DNA from: Candidatus Peribacteria bacterium
GTDB taxonomy: Bacteria; Patescibacteriota; Gracilibacteria; Peribacterales; Peribacteraceae
DNA: 56,115 bases
Assembly (NCBI GenBank): GCA_009691405.1
Contig: SICN01000005.1
Location: 1 to 56,115, forward strand
Reading direction: 5' to 3'
A program made the translations under genes and the position numbers. Numbering within the stretch: position 1 is the stretch's first letter; the number at the start of each line of letters is the position of its first letter. Positions 1 through 9,950 of this stretch are shown here, in pieces. Under the pieces are notes generated by a model that was not told the DNA's origin, did no database searches, and was given only the letters and a program-made list of their open reading frames with translations.

Positions 1-634
1 CATGAAAGAAGAGAGCAAAGAAGGAGATGATCACGATTGCAGAAATGTTGCGGAAAAGTATGGCAAGCTCGGGCATCATATGTGACAGGTACTTCTTGAA
101 AAGAACCGCACCCGTACCGAAGAAGAGCGATCCTGCAACAATGAACAAATCCCCAATGTGCACGCTGGAAGGCACTCCGGTACCTGCGACATTGACGATG
201 ACAACGCCAAGCATGACGATCGATCCTCCCAAAATCTGCATGTGACTGACTTTTTCCTTTAAAATGAAATGCGCTCCAAGGAGGATGATGATGATGTCTG
301 CGGATGACAGCATGGAAGCATTGATGGCGGAGGTGCGCGCAAGACCCGTAAAGAAAAGGAGAGGAGCAACAGCGGAACACAGAAGACCGATCAACATGGA
401 GATCCAAATGGAACGGCGATCCATTTTGCGAAACTCATGCAGGAGAGGAAAGAACCCGAACGTCATCAAGATAAAGATTGCTGTAAGCCCCTCGCTTAAG
501 AGGAGCAGCGTGACCGGAGACAGAAAGGGTGTAAGTCCTTTTGCCAGAGCGTTATAGGTTCCGTTCCACAGAAGAGCGCCAAAACCGAGAAAGAGACCGA
601 GATGGTACTGATGATGCTTGTAAGCAGACGTCAT
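1..634 (-). CDS. DMT-superfamily (EamA-type) membrane transporter, C-terminus cut by window edge
   Basis: Translating the minus strand from the ATG at 634 gives 211 open codons that run off the window edge. The protein is very hydrophobic, with about six membrane spans separated by short basic loops. One helix end reads SAINASMLSSADIIIILLG, followed by FILKEKVSHMQILGG, the usual pattern at the end of the first EamA repeat, where a long helix leads to a short charged loop before the second repeat. EamA proteins are ten-TM exporters or exchangers of small metabolites in the inner membrane; the substrate cannot be read here. A strong promoter (667-695) lies just upstream, so the gene is probably transcribed alone. 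The start is chosen because it is the first ATG after that promoter. Confidence 0.75.
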   Translation of the reverse strand, partial: MTSAYKHHQYHLGLFLGFGALLWNGTYNALAKGLTPFLSPVTLLLLSEGLTAIFILMTFGFFPLLHEFRKMDRRSIWISMLIGLLCSAVAPLLFFTGLARTSAINASMLSSADIIIILLGAHFILKEKVSHMQILGGSIVMLGVVIVNVAGTGVPSSVHIGDLFIVAGSLFFGTGAVLFKKYLSHMMPELAILFRNISAIVIISFFALFFH

Positions 635-666
635 CGATGAGAGTTGTGAATGTTGATCTTTGCTAT

Positions 667-695
667 ATTATAACTTATTTAGAGAGTTTTGTAAA
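667..695 (-). promoter_or_regulatory. Sigma70-type promoter for the DMT transporter
   Basis: On the minus strand a TTTACA -35 box (695-690) is separated by exactly 17 nt from a perfect TATAAT -10 box (672-667). The start codon is about 30 nt downstream. It lies between tRNA-Leu and the transporter gene, both on the minus strand. Confidence 0.75.
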
Positions 696-706
696 TGCCT
701 GCGATT

Positions 707-794
707 TGGTGCCGAGGGTGGGAATTGAACCCACACATCCGGGTATGGATAAGGGATTTTAAGTCCCTCGCGTCTACCATTCCGCCACCTCGGC
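707..794 (-). tRNA. tRNA-Leu (anticodon TAA)
   Basis: The minus strand folds as a class II tRNA. The acceptor stem is GCCGAGG paired with CCTCGGC, the discriminator is A, and CCA is encoded at 709-707. The anticodon loop is CTTAAAA, giving anticodon TAA. A variable arm is present and the T-arm contains GGTTCAATTCC. It lies 21 nt after the end of the asparaginase-like gene on the same strand, so it may be co-transcribed with it. Confidence 0.95.
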
Positions 795-815
795 ACGCAC
801 CAAGTATAGCTCGAA

Positions 816-1811
816 TTATGTCTCCGTCAGCTCACCGACCAAATTCCTCTCCATCAGCTCCCGAAGACGACGCGGATTTTTTGTCTGCGCGAGCGCCCAC
901 ATGAGCTTCGTAACGGCGCACTCGTAGGTCATGTCTTTCCCCGAGATCACACCCAGTTCCTCCAGCACGAGCTGTTTCATATAGAGATGCAGATCGATCG
1001 AGCCCCGGAGAAGCTGCGAAGTGATGACGATCGGAATCCCCTTCTTCGACACTCTCCTAATCCAGGGGAAAAGATGCTCCGGAAGCATCCCGAGACCGTA
1101 TGCGCGAAGAACAATCCCATGCGGTTTCGCCGCAAGCAATGCCTCGAAGTAAGCCTCGGGCATGCCGGGATGCAAAGTGATCGACACGACATTCGGATCG
1201 AATGAAGGGAAGCACTCGAGCGTACGCTTTCTCCGTACAATCCTCCAAGGATGGAGCGACGTCGACAGATTGAACTCGGCAAGGGAAGGAAATTTCGGAC
1301 TGTCGAATGTTTCGAGAATCGACTGATCAGCTTTCTTGCACCGTGTCCCGCGAAGCACTTTTGGTCCCAGAACGACGCACACTTCGGCAAGATCAAGCTG
1401 TGCCGCTTGGATTGCGAAAGCAAGATTCATGCGTGCATCGCTTCCCGCATCACCGATCGGAAGAAGCGCTCCCGTGAGCACTATGGGCTTACTGAGATTT
1501 TGCAAAGCGAAACTCAAAGCCGCTGCTGTATATGCCATCGTGTTCGTGCCATGAATGACGACAAAACCCTCGACTCTCTTCTCGAGCTTCGAAATTTTGA
1601 TCGCGATCTCCACCCAGTGATGCGGCGTGATATCCGAGGAACCGACGTTGGCAATCGAATGAAACTCGAGGGACGCCTCGCTCTGGGCTTCCGGAATGAA
1701 GCGGTGAATTTCCGCAAGCGATTCAATCGGTTCGATTCTCCCTGTTTTTCTGCTGCGAATCATCCCGATCGAACCCCCGACGTAGAGAACCGCAATGGTT
1801 GGCCTTGGCAT
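816..1811 (-). CDS. Type I L-asparaginase-like protein with altered catalytic residues
   Basis: This 331-residue protein matches cytoplasmic asparaginase I (AnsA) over its full length. Near the N-terminus it has GGSIGM where the family has GGTIGM, so the nucleophile Thr is replaced by Ser. The substrate-binding SSDITP motif is kept. The second catalytic motif reads HGTNTMAYT instead of HGTDTMAYT, an Asp-to-Asn change encoded by AAC. The catalytic Lys in CKKAD is present. The ending NLVGELT matches the AnsA C-terminus. AnsA normally hydrolyses asparagine to aspartate and ammonia; with Ser and Asn in the triads the activity is uncertain. A TATACT box lies 6 nt before the ATG. The gene follows the M24 peptidase on the same strand, 24 nt away. 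Confidence 0.85.
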   Translation of the reverse strand: MPRPTIAVLYVGGSIGMIRSRKTGRIEPIESLAEIHRFIPEAQSEASLEFHSIANVGSSDITPHHWVEIAIKISKLEKRVEGFVVIHGTNTMAYTAAALSFALQNLSKPIVLTGALLPIGDAGSDARMNLAFAIQAAQLDLAEVCVVLGPKVLRGTRCKKADQSILETFDSPKFPSLAEFNLSTSLHPWRIVRRKRTLECFPSFDPNVVSITLHPGMPEAYFEALLAAKPHGIVLRAYGLGMLPEHLFPWIRRVSKKGIPIVITSQLLRGSIDLHLYMKQLVLEELGVISGKDMTYECAVTKLMWALAQTKNPRRLRELMERNLVGELTET

Positions 1812-1817
1812 GGGAAG

Positions 1818-1823
1818 AGTATA
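1818..1823 (-). promoter_or_regulatory. -10 box TATACT, 6 nt before the asparaginase start
   Basis: The minus strand reads GCTATACT, then six bases, then ATG. Transcription would begin at or next to the start codon, giving a leaderless mRNA. The same layout recurs at many genes in this window. Confidence 0.5.
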
Positions 1824-1835
1824 GCATCGACGTCT

Positions 1836-2840
1836 TCACTGAACGACAATCGTCTCCTCGATTCTCATGCCCCACTGTCCCTCGAAGTAGAGACCGGGTT
1901 CGATCGTGATCACTTCGTTCTTCTTGATTTTCGAAAGAGGCGCGCGCGATGAAAGCGTCACCCCTTCATGAATGTCGATACCGACTCCGTGACCGAGGGC
2001 GTGCGAGAATTCCTTGTCGTACCCGTACGATTTCAGAATCTTTCTGGCACCGAGATCGAGAGCTCGGTTGGTGACCCCCGGTCGCAGCAGTAAAATCGCA
2101 GCGGCACTCGCTTTCTTCAACGCATGCAACGCACGAGTCTGGTCCGGCGTCTTCTTTCCTGTGAAGTACACCCGACTGTAGTCACTGCAGTAACCTCCGA
2201 ATTTCGCTCCCATATCGATCTGAACGAGATCATGCTTCCTAAGTATTCGATCCGTCGGGTGATGATGGGGTCTTGAGGTGTTGCATCCGAATGCAACGAT
2301 GCTCGAAAACGCCATACCCTCCGCTCCGAGTTTTCTGCACTCGCACTCGATCGTCCACGCGAGTTCCCGCTCGGTGATCCCGAGAATGATCAGTGTGGGC
2401 ATCCGACGAAGAATTGCTTTCGTGATGACGCATGCTTTGGCAATGCTTCGAAGTTCATCAACCTCTTTGGTCCGCCGAAATTCCTCGACGATGCCATAAG
2501 TTTGAACAAATTTTGTGTTCTTATATTTCTTTTTCCACCTGTGCAATCTGGCAACCGTCACATTTTCAGCCTCAATGCACAGAGATCTGATCTTGGAGAG
2601 CGTGTGAGGCAGCTCATGAAGCGGGCGAAAGGTGAGAGTGCCCTGAACATCACTCCTTGCACTCTCGAGATAGCGACTGTCGAGAAACAGCGAATAACCC
2701 TTTCCCTGAGCCAAAAGAAAGCCAGTAGAAACCTGCAAGCCCGTAAGATACGCAATATTTTCAAGTGTGCTGATCAGAAGCGGTCTTCGAGACGTTCTAC
2801 GAAGCAACTGCGAAGCCCTCGGTCTGCGAAGAGAAAGCAT
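1836..2840 (-). CDS. M24 family metallopeptidase (Xaa-Pro aminopeptidase/dipeptidase)
   Basis: This 334-residue protein has an N-terminal creatinase-like domain (about 1-125) and a C-terminal pita-bread M24 domain. All five metal ligands are visible: Asp in QIDMG, Asp in SDYSR, His in HALGHGVG, Glu in TIEPG and Glu in RIEET. HHHPTDR and GIDIHEG are also typical of proline peptidases. The enzyme would cleave peptides before or after proline in the cytoplasm during peptide recycling. The reading frame is open up to a TTG at 2903, but that would place the start in the region shared with the divergent pilin gene; the ATG at 2840 (MLSLRR) matches the family length better. Confidence 0.88.
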   Translation of the reverse strand: MLSLRRPRASQLLRRTSRRPLLISTLENIAYLTGLQVSTGFLLAQGKGYSLFLDSRYLESARSDVQGTLTFRPLHELPHTLSKIRSLCIEAENVTVARLHRWKKKYKNTKFVQTYGIVEEFRRTKEVDELRSIAKACVITKAILRRMPTLIILGITERELAWTIECECRKLGAEGMAFSSIVAFGCNTSRPHHHPTDRILRKHDLVQIDMGAKFGGYCSDYSRVYFTGKKTPDQTRALHALKKASAAAILLLRPGVTNRALDLGARKILKSYGYDKEFSHALGHGVGIDIHEGVTLSSRAPLSKIKKNEVITIEPGLYFEGQWGMRIEETIVVQ

Positions 2841-2872
2841 AGGAAGATCTGGTACGGAAAGCCAAAGTATGC

Positions 2873-2878
2873 TATCAT
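2873..2878 (+). promoter_or_regulatory. -10 box TATCAT, 6 nt before the pilin-like gene
   Basis: GCTATCAT is followed by six bases and the ATG at 2885, predicting a leaderless transcript. On the other strand the same bases read TATGAT and could serve the divergent M24 peptidase gene. Confidence 0.45.
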
Positions 2879-2884
2879 AGTGTG

Positions 2885-3286
2885 ATGCTTTCACCTCTCT
2901 CAAGCGTGCACATGACTCTCACTCCCTGTCGGCGGATGTTGTTTGCTGCAATTCTCGCTGCAATTCTCCTGTTTCTTTTTGCAGAATCCGCCCATGCCTA
3001 CACCGCCGTGTACTCGGGAAGCGGTCTTTCGCTGAGCCCAATCAGCGGCATGAGCAGTAATACGGACGTGAATAGCATTGTCGTCAAAATCATCAACTTC
3101 ATTCTCAATTTCGTGCTGATCATCGGCGTACTTGCAATCGTCGTTGCCGGCATTTACCTCATCACAAGCGGCGGCGATGAAGGGCAGAAGGACAAAGCGA
3201 AATCGATCATTCTCTACGTTGCAATCGGAATCATCGTAATCCTGCTTGCTAAGCTGATCGTGCTCTTCGTCAACAATATTTTATGA
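2885..3286 (+). CDS. VirB2/TrbC-like (Mbov_0395-type) pilin, two membrane helices
   Basis: This 133-residue protein has an N-terminal signal segment ending AESAHA, then a short extracellular stretch, then two hydrophobic helices. The helices are separated by a small charged loop, SGGDEGQKDKAK. This layout is that of VirB2/TrbC pilins, and the family is common next to surface genes in CPR bacteria and mycoplasmas. It would form a pilus or part of a type IV secretion-like channel. The next gene starts inside its stop codon (ATGA overlap), so translation is probably coupled. Possible alternative starts are the ATGs at 2912 and 2936; 2885 is favoured by the -10 box 6 nt upstream. A matching transfer ATPase lies at 51.6-54.1 kb. 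Confidence 0.75.
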   Translation: MLSPLSSVHMTLTPCRRMLFAAILAAILLFLFAESAHAYTAVYSGSGLSLSPISGMSSNTDVNSIVVKIINFILNFVLIIGVLAIVVAGIYLITSGGDEGQKDKAKSIILYVAIGIIVILLAKLIVLFVNNIL

Positions 3287-5145
3287 TCTCGATGCACCGT
3301 CCTTCAAAGCTCCTTGCAGGCTCGTCTGTCGCCTTGTTTGCTGTGCTGTTCTCGACAGTCGCATTCGCGCAGGTTTCCGGCACCCCTGCGACAGATTCAG
3401 TGCAAATCGAAGCCGGGCAAATGTTCGAAATCGGTACCGATACCGTTGCAGAAAATCCCGACTTCAGTTGGATTCTTACCAAAAATCGCACATTCCAGAG
3501 CGCTCAACGCTCTCGTTTCTTCCAGACGAGACCGGCTCAAACCGGGAACTACATGCTCGATGTCAGCGTGCAGGGAAGGAACGGAGCGCAGAACGAATAC
3601 AAGGCATTCTCGATCATCGTCACCGAACCGGCTTCATTTGGAGAGCAGGCTTCATCCTCGGGAAACACGCTGAAGGCAAGACTCAAAACCATCCCAGCCG
3701 CAATCAACGGAACCATCTATCTGCCTCCTGCGGGAGGAATTCTTGTGATGGACGGAACGCTCTCGACGGGGCAAATCGATTCGTACTCGCTGGATCTCGA
3801 TACGAGTGTCGATACCGATGGAGACGGAAATGCCACAAACGATCGAGACAATGAGGACACATACTCCGAGCAATCCGGTTCTCCTCTTTCCTACTTTGTG
3901 CTGCCGAAAGGAGAGAAACGCACGATTACGCTGAGCATCTGGAGCAGTGTCACAGGCGAGATCGACACCGATGAAATTCGGGTCGAATTTTCCGTCGCTC
4001 CTTCGAGCGCAACGGCGGCAAGCGAGCCACAGCAAGCGAGCGCCGAAATCCTCATCGGAGGATCGGAGAACAACGCGAATTTTTCAGCTGCACTTCCGGA
4101 GTCACTGATTGTCGGAAAGGAACTTCTCTACGAGTGGGACTTCGGAGACCGAAGCAAGAGTCTCCTCACGACGCCGACTCACGTCTATAAAACATCCGGA
4201 ACGTTTGCAGTGAGTCTGACCGTCCGAGACATCACGAACGGTCAGGTTGTCTTTCAAGGAACGAACAGCGTGACTATCCAATCTGTCCCTCAGGCATCCC
4301 AAAGTTCTGCAGTAAGTTCTGCGGCATCGACAGAAGCACCGGCTGAAGAAGAGAAAGCATCTTCTTCACTTGGCTCGATTCTTACTGTCGGAATGATCGT
4401 TCTATTCCTGCTCGCGATCGCAATCGGCATGTACATGCTGTTTATGTGGGTGAAAAACAAAACAGCGGGGCACCTGAGCGCAACCCTTGAAAGCATGGAG
4501 AAAACCATCGTGCAGAAAACAAAGACCGAGGACGCGACGGTCGAACCCCTGAAGTTGAAGAAAGACACACCGACCATTGTTCCCGCATCTACTCCTGCAC
4601 TCGCGCCGAAGCCAGAAGACATCAGCGAACGAGAGAAGTCGAAAACAGAATTTGCATCCAAGACTCGTGACAACCCAGTGCCTGCAAGCTCATCCGGACC
4701 CGTACCGAGCTGGCTTGCGAAAGCATCGACAACACCTGCGACTCAGGCACCTTCGAAGCCGACACCCGTAGGCACACCTGAACCAAAGACTCCGAGCGTA
4801 ACCCAAGCAGCACCCGTTCCGGACTGGCTGAAGCCTACTCCAAAAAAAGAAACGAATCCGGAAACCGTAAAGCCTGCACCGGAGACTGCACCAAAACCCG
4901 CTGCGCCGACTCCCACCCCTTCTCCTACTCTTCAGGCTCCAAATCCTGCTGCCGCACCGGTTCCGACACCATCAAGCCCAAAGCCTGCACCTCCTTCACC
5001 TGCACCGATCATTCCAAAGCCAATGCCGGCAAAAGAAGAAGAAACGAAAACTGAGACGCCTGCACCAAAGCCGGTTGCTCCGAAATCAGAAGGCAACGAC
5101 GAACCGCCGATTGCATTCATCAAAGCAGACAGTCTTACGAAATAG
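3283..5145 (+). CDS. PKD-domain surface protein with one TM and long proline-rich tail
   Basis: The 620 residues begin with a signal peptide ending AFAQ. A beta-rich extracellular part follows, with a Ca-binding-like DTDGDGNATND stretch near residue 185. A PKD domain spans about 265-316 (YEWDFGD and THVYKTSGTFAVSLTV). A Ser/Ala-rich stalk leads to one membrane helix (about 366-389). The last 230 residues are rich in Pro, Ala, Lys and Thr, would lie in the cytoplasm, and carry PVPSWL and PVPDWL near residues 473 and 511. PKD domains mediate protein or sugar contacts at the cell surface. The 4-nt overlap with the pilin-like gene suggests a shared surface assembly. The exact role is unknown. Confidence 0.8.
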   Translation: MISMHRPSKLLAGSSVALFAVLFSTVAFAQVSGTPATDSVQIEAGQMFEIGTDTVAENPDFSWILTKNRTFQSAQRSRFFQTRPAQTGNYMLDVSVQGRNGAQNEYKAFSIIVTEPASFGEQASSSGNTLKARLKTIPAAINGTIYLPPAGGILVMDGTLSTGQIDSYSLDLDTSVDTDGDGNATNDRDNEDTYSEQSGSPLSYFVLPKGEKRTITLSIWSSVTGEIDTDEIRVEFSVAPSSATAASEPQQASAEILIGGSENNANFSAALPESLIVGKELLYEWDFGDRSKSLLTTPTHVYKTSGTFAVSLTVRDITNGQVVFQGTNSVTIQSVPQASQSSAVSSAASTEAPAEEEKASSSLGSILTVGMIVLFLLAIAIGMYMLFMWVKNKTAGHLSATLESMEKTIVQKTKTEDATVEPLKLKKDTPTIVPASTPALAPKPEDISEREKSKTEFASKTRDNPVPASSSGPVPSWLAKASTTPATQAPSKPTPVGTPEPKTPSVTQAAPVPDWLKPTPKKETNPETVKPAPETAPKPAAPTPTPSPTLQAPNPAAAPVPTPSSPKPAPPSPAPIIPKPMPAKEEETKTETPAPKPVAPKSEGNDEPPIAFIKADSLTK

Positions 5146-5158
5146 CAAAGTGGATAAC

Positions 5159-5237
5159 TGGGGCGATCGACGGGACTCGAACCCGCGACCCTCTGGACCA
5201 CAACCAGATGCTCTAACCAAGCTGAGCTACGATCGCC
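5159..5237 (-). tRNA. tRNA-His (anticodon GTG)
   Basis: The minus strand folds into a full cloverleaf. The extra 5' G (G-1) typical of tRNA-His is encoded and pairs with C73. The acceptor is GCGATCG with CGATCGC, and CCA is encoded. The anticodon loop TTGTGGT gives GTG, and the T-arm has GGTTCGAGTCC. It is divergent from hisS, the gene for its own synthetase, about 150 nt away. Confidence 0.95.
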
Positions 5238-5287
5238 ATAGGATGACGCAAAAGAACAAATCAGACAGAGCATAGCTTTTTTATTCA

Positions 5288-5335
5288 CGCACCGCTGCCG
5301 CGGTGCTGTAGCCAAGCTGAGCTACGATCGCCATA
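5288..5335 (-). repeat. Partial second copy of the tRNA-His 5' end plus hairpin
   Basis: Bases 5309-5335 repeat 5214-5240 with one mismatch over 27 nt. They cover the acceptor 5' strand and D-arm of tRNA-His in the same orientation. Next to it, at 5288-5305, is a perfect 7-bp hairpin (GCACCGC/GCGGTGC, loop of four) where an anticodon arm would be, with no T-arm after it. It therefore looks like a truncated tRNA gene upstream of the intact one, within its likely transcript. A TACAAT -10-like box for that transcript lies near 5356-5361 on the minus strand. Confidence 0.6.
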
Positions 5336-5375
5336 CTTTTATTGCCCGGTGATTGTAGCCGAAAATTCTTTCAGG

Positions 5376-5381
5376 TACACT
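5376..5381 (+). promoter_or_regulatory. -10 box TACACT, 7 nt before hisS
   Basis: GGTACACT is followed by seven bases and the hisS ATG. This predicts a leaderless or nearly leaderless mRNA; no Shine-Dalgarno sequence is visible before the start. Confidence 0.4.
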
Positions 5382-5388
5382 CCGTCGT

Positions 5389-6744
5389 ATGGCTGAACTG
5401 AAGTATCGCTCACCGAAGGGAGTCAACGATGTGCTGCCTGCAGATCATCAGTACATGACGTACATCAAGAAATCCGTTCGTCATCGCGCACGCCAGGCAG
5501 GCTACAAGCGCATCGATCCGCCTATTTTTGAGGAGCGAGCCCTCTTCGAGCGCGGCATCGGTGCTCACACGGATATCGTGTCCAAGGAACTCTTTGCAGT
5601 CGGAAGAAAGGGCGAGGGAGATACGATCGACAAGGACTACGCGCTCCGTCCGGAATTCACGGCGGGCATTTGCAGAAGCTTCATCGAACAGGGAATGCAG
5701 GAGCTCCCGCAGCCCGTAGAACTGTATGCAATCGGACCGTGCTTCCGGTACGACAGACCACAGAAAGGGCGCTACCGTCAGTTCCACCAGTTCGACTTCG
5801 AAGTGATCGGACTCAGCGATCCGTCAATCGATGCGCAGCTCATAGCAGTGGTCGTGAAGATTTTCTCCGACCTCAAGATTTTGAGTCGCCTGAAGATGCA
5901 GATCAACAATATCGGTATTCCGGAGGATCGAAAGAATTACACGCAGGCGCTGAAGGATTATTTCGTCGGGAAAGAGAGAAATCTGCCCGAACTCGACAGG
6001 AAAAGGCTGCAAGGAAATCCTCTGCGACTCTTGGATTCAAAGGAAGAGGATACGCAGATTCTCTTGAAGATGGCTCCAACCATGGAGCAGTTCATCGGTC
6101 CCGAGAGCAAGAAATACCACGCAACGCTTCTGGAGTATTTGCAGACTCTCGGCATCGAATACACCTCAAACCCCGGCCTCGTCCGCGGTCTCGATTACTA
6201 CAATCAGACCGTGTTCGAATTCTGGGACAGCTCGACCGGTGCCCAGAACGCGGTCGGCGGGGGCGGCCGATACGACTATTTGATCGAGCAACTCGGAGGC
6301 AAGGCGACAGCGGGTGTCGGCTTCGCAGGCGGCATCGAGCGGATCATGTGGCACATGCAGGAGGCAGGCGTCGTCGCGCCAAACAAAGATCAGGTCGACG
6401 TCTTCGTCGCGCAACTCGGACCCGAGGCGAAGAAGAAATGTCTTCCGCTTGTGAGCGCACTCCGCGATCTCGGCATTCACACAGTCGGTGCGCTCGGAGA
6501 AGCGAGTTTAAAAAGCCAAATGCGTCTCGCGGATCGGTTCCAAGCACGGTACACGCTCCTCCTCGGGCAGCTGGAAGTGAAGGAGGATACGATCATCCTC
6601 AGGGATATGGCTGCCGGAAAGCAGAAGCAAATCCCCTTCTCTCATGCAATTCCGGAAATCGTGAAACTGATCGGTAAAGAACACCTCGACAGCTATTCAC
6701 TGACCGACAAGTTCGGCAAATTCAGCGATCCGGGGGAGGGATAA
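5389..6744 (+). CDS. hisS: Histidyl-tRNA synthetase
   Basis: This 451-residue class II synthetase charges tRNA-His in the cytoplasm. Motif 2 is visible as CFRYDRPQKGRYRQFHQFD. The two histidine-specific motifs are present as LVRGLDYYNQTVFEF and GGGGRYDYL, and motif 3 as GFAGGIERI. The C-terminal anticodon-binding alpha/beta domain starts near residue 350 (VDVFVAQLG). The length is normal for bacterial HisRS (about 420-450). The start MAELKYRSPKGVNDVLP matches the family N-terminus. The gene is divergent from tRNA-His and convergent with gyrB. Confidence 0.97.
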   Translation: MAELKYRSPKGVNDVLPADHQYMTYIKKSVRHRARQAGYKRIDPPIFEERALFERGIGAHTDIVSKELFAVGRKGEGDTIDKDYALRPEFTAGICRSFIEQGMQELPQPVELYAIGPCFRYDRPQKGRYRQFHQFDFEVIGLSDPSIDAQLIAVVVKIFSDLKILSRLKMQINNIGIPEDRKNYTQALKDYFVGKERNLPELDRKRLQGNPLRLLDSKEEDTQILLKMAPTMEQFIGPESKKYHATLLEYLQTLGIEYTSNPGLVRGLDYYNQTVFEFWDSSTGAQNAVGGGGRYDYLIEQLGGKATAGVGFAGGIERIMWHMQEAGVVAPNKDQVDVFVAQLGPEAKKKCLPLVSALRDLGIHTVGALGEASLKSQMRLADRFQARYTLLLGQLEVKEDTIILRDMAAGKQKQIPFSHAIPEIVKLIGKEHLDSYSLTDKFGKFSDPGEG

Positions 6745-6758
6745 TCAGTGGTAATGCT

Positions 6759-9046
<2,288 letters not shown>

Positions 9047-9054
9047 GTCCTGCC

Positions 9055-9231
9055 ATGTTAGTTCTCACCCGGAAATTGTATCAGGAAATTCGCATTGCCC
9101 AGAACATCTCGGTTCGAGTTCTCGGCATTAAGGGGAACAAGGTTCGCCTGGGCATCGTCGCCCCCCCCGAGGTTCCGGTGCTCCGTGAGGAAACCCTCAC
9201 GAAAACCCGAAAGCCTCCGAATAATCCTTGA
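9055..9231 (+). CDS. csrA: Carbon storage regulator CsrA
   Basis: This 58-residue RNA-binding dimer represses or activates translation by binding GGA motifs in mRNA leaders. The family pattern is intact: MLVLTRKLYQEIRI at the start, VRVLGIKGNKVRLGI in the core, and APPEVPVLREE, which holds the RNA-binding Arg. The ATG at 9055 is chosen over upstream starts because it has a strong AGAGGAG 7 nt away and matches the family N-terminus exactly. The gene is divergent from gyrB. Its own leader carries three GGA motifs, so feedback control is likely. Confidence 0.95.
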   Translation: MLVLTRKLYQEIRIAQNISVRVLGIKGNKVRLGIVAPPEVPVLREETLTKTRKPPNNP

Positions 9232-9254
9232 TGTTTCCGCACAGAGCTAAGAAA

Positions 9255-9340
9255 GGTCCAGAGACGATGATCGTGTTTGGACCGCCGGTTCCGTAGTTGG
9301 AACCAAGAGAGCTGCATAGGTGTTTCACCTCTGCAGCTCT
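9255..9340 (+). other. Three consecutive hairpins between csrA and greA
   Basis: GGTCCA/TGGACC (9255-9283), GGTTCC/GGAACC (9287-9304) and a long stem AGAGCTGCA/TGCAGCTCT with an inner AGGTG/CACCT (9308-9340) follow one another. The last could terminate csrA transcription, but no run of T follows it. The block could be a structured 3' UTR or a small RNA. Confidence 0.45.
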
Positions 9341-9422
9341 TGAATTACCCAAGAATGCAAAGCCTCGATGCCCGGGGTTTTCCCTTTTCATCGCACCCGC
9401 TCTCCCCTACACTCTCTCCGCT

Positions 9423-9941
9423 ATGACAACCACCAACCCACCGTCTACCGGCTTCGTCGAGAGTGAGGACATGCTCATCACCAAGGAGGGGCTGAAGAAA
9501 ATCAAAGAAGAACTCGAGTTCCTCAAGACCACGAAGCGCGTCGAAATCGCGCAGCGACTCAAGGAAGCGATTTCGTACGGAGACCTCTCCGAAAACGCCG
9601 AGTACGAGGAAGCGAAAAACGATCAGGCATTCATCGAAGGAAGAATTCTCGAACTCGAAAAACAGATCAAGAATGCGAAGCTCATCACCGAGAACATCGT
9701 CGCAAAATCGAAGAGCAAGACCATCGACATCGGTTCCATTGTGACGGTTCGAAACAAGACCGATAACGACGAACCCGAGACCTACACGATCGTCGGCAGC
9801 ATGGAAGCAGACCCCATCGAACACAAGATTTCAAACGAATCACCAATCGGTCGAGCTTTGCTTGGTCGCGAGAAAGGAGACGTCGTCGATGTCGCGGCAC
9901 CTGCGGGGAAGTTCAAATACGAGATTTTAAAGGTTGCGTAA
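9423..9941 (+). CDS. greA: Transcription elongation factor GreA
   Basis: GreA rescues stalled RNA polymerase by stimulating cleavage of the backtracked transcript. The 172 residues contain the N-terminal coiled coil with the acidic tip (SYGDLSENAEYEEAK) and the FKBP-like C-terminal domain (IDIGSIVTV, YTIVGSMEAD, ISNESPIGRALLG). The ATG at 9423 gives a short tail before MLITKEGLKKI, the usual family start, so the true start may be slightly later. A TACACT box lies 9 nt upstream of the ATG. Confidence 0.95.
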   Translation: MTTTNPPSTGFVESEDMLITKEGLKKIKEELEFLKTTKRVEIAQRLKEAISYGDLSENAEYEEAKNDQAFIEGRILELEKQIKNAKLITENIVAKSKSKTIDIGSIVTVRNKTDNDEPETYTIVGSMEADPIEHKISNESPIGRALLGREKGDVVDVAAPAGKFKYEILKVA

Positions 9942-9950
9942 TCCAGCATT

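Noticed and set aside
1251-1952. 233-codon plus-strand open frame opposite the asparaginase and M24 genes
   Set aside because: Antisense shadow of two well-supported genes; no motif in the translation.
5309-5388. T-box-like control of hisS by the tRNA-His fragment
   Set aside because: The fragment is antisense relative to the hisS transcript and upstream of its -10 box, so it would not be in the hisS leader.
5670-6677. Long plus-strand open frame (335 codons) overlapping hisS
   Set aside because: It is an Arg-rich, low-complexity translation in an alternate frame of hisS, with no domain and no start signal.
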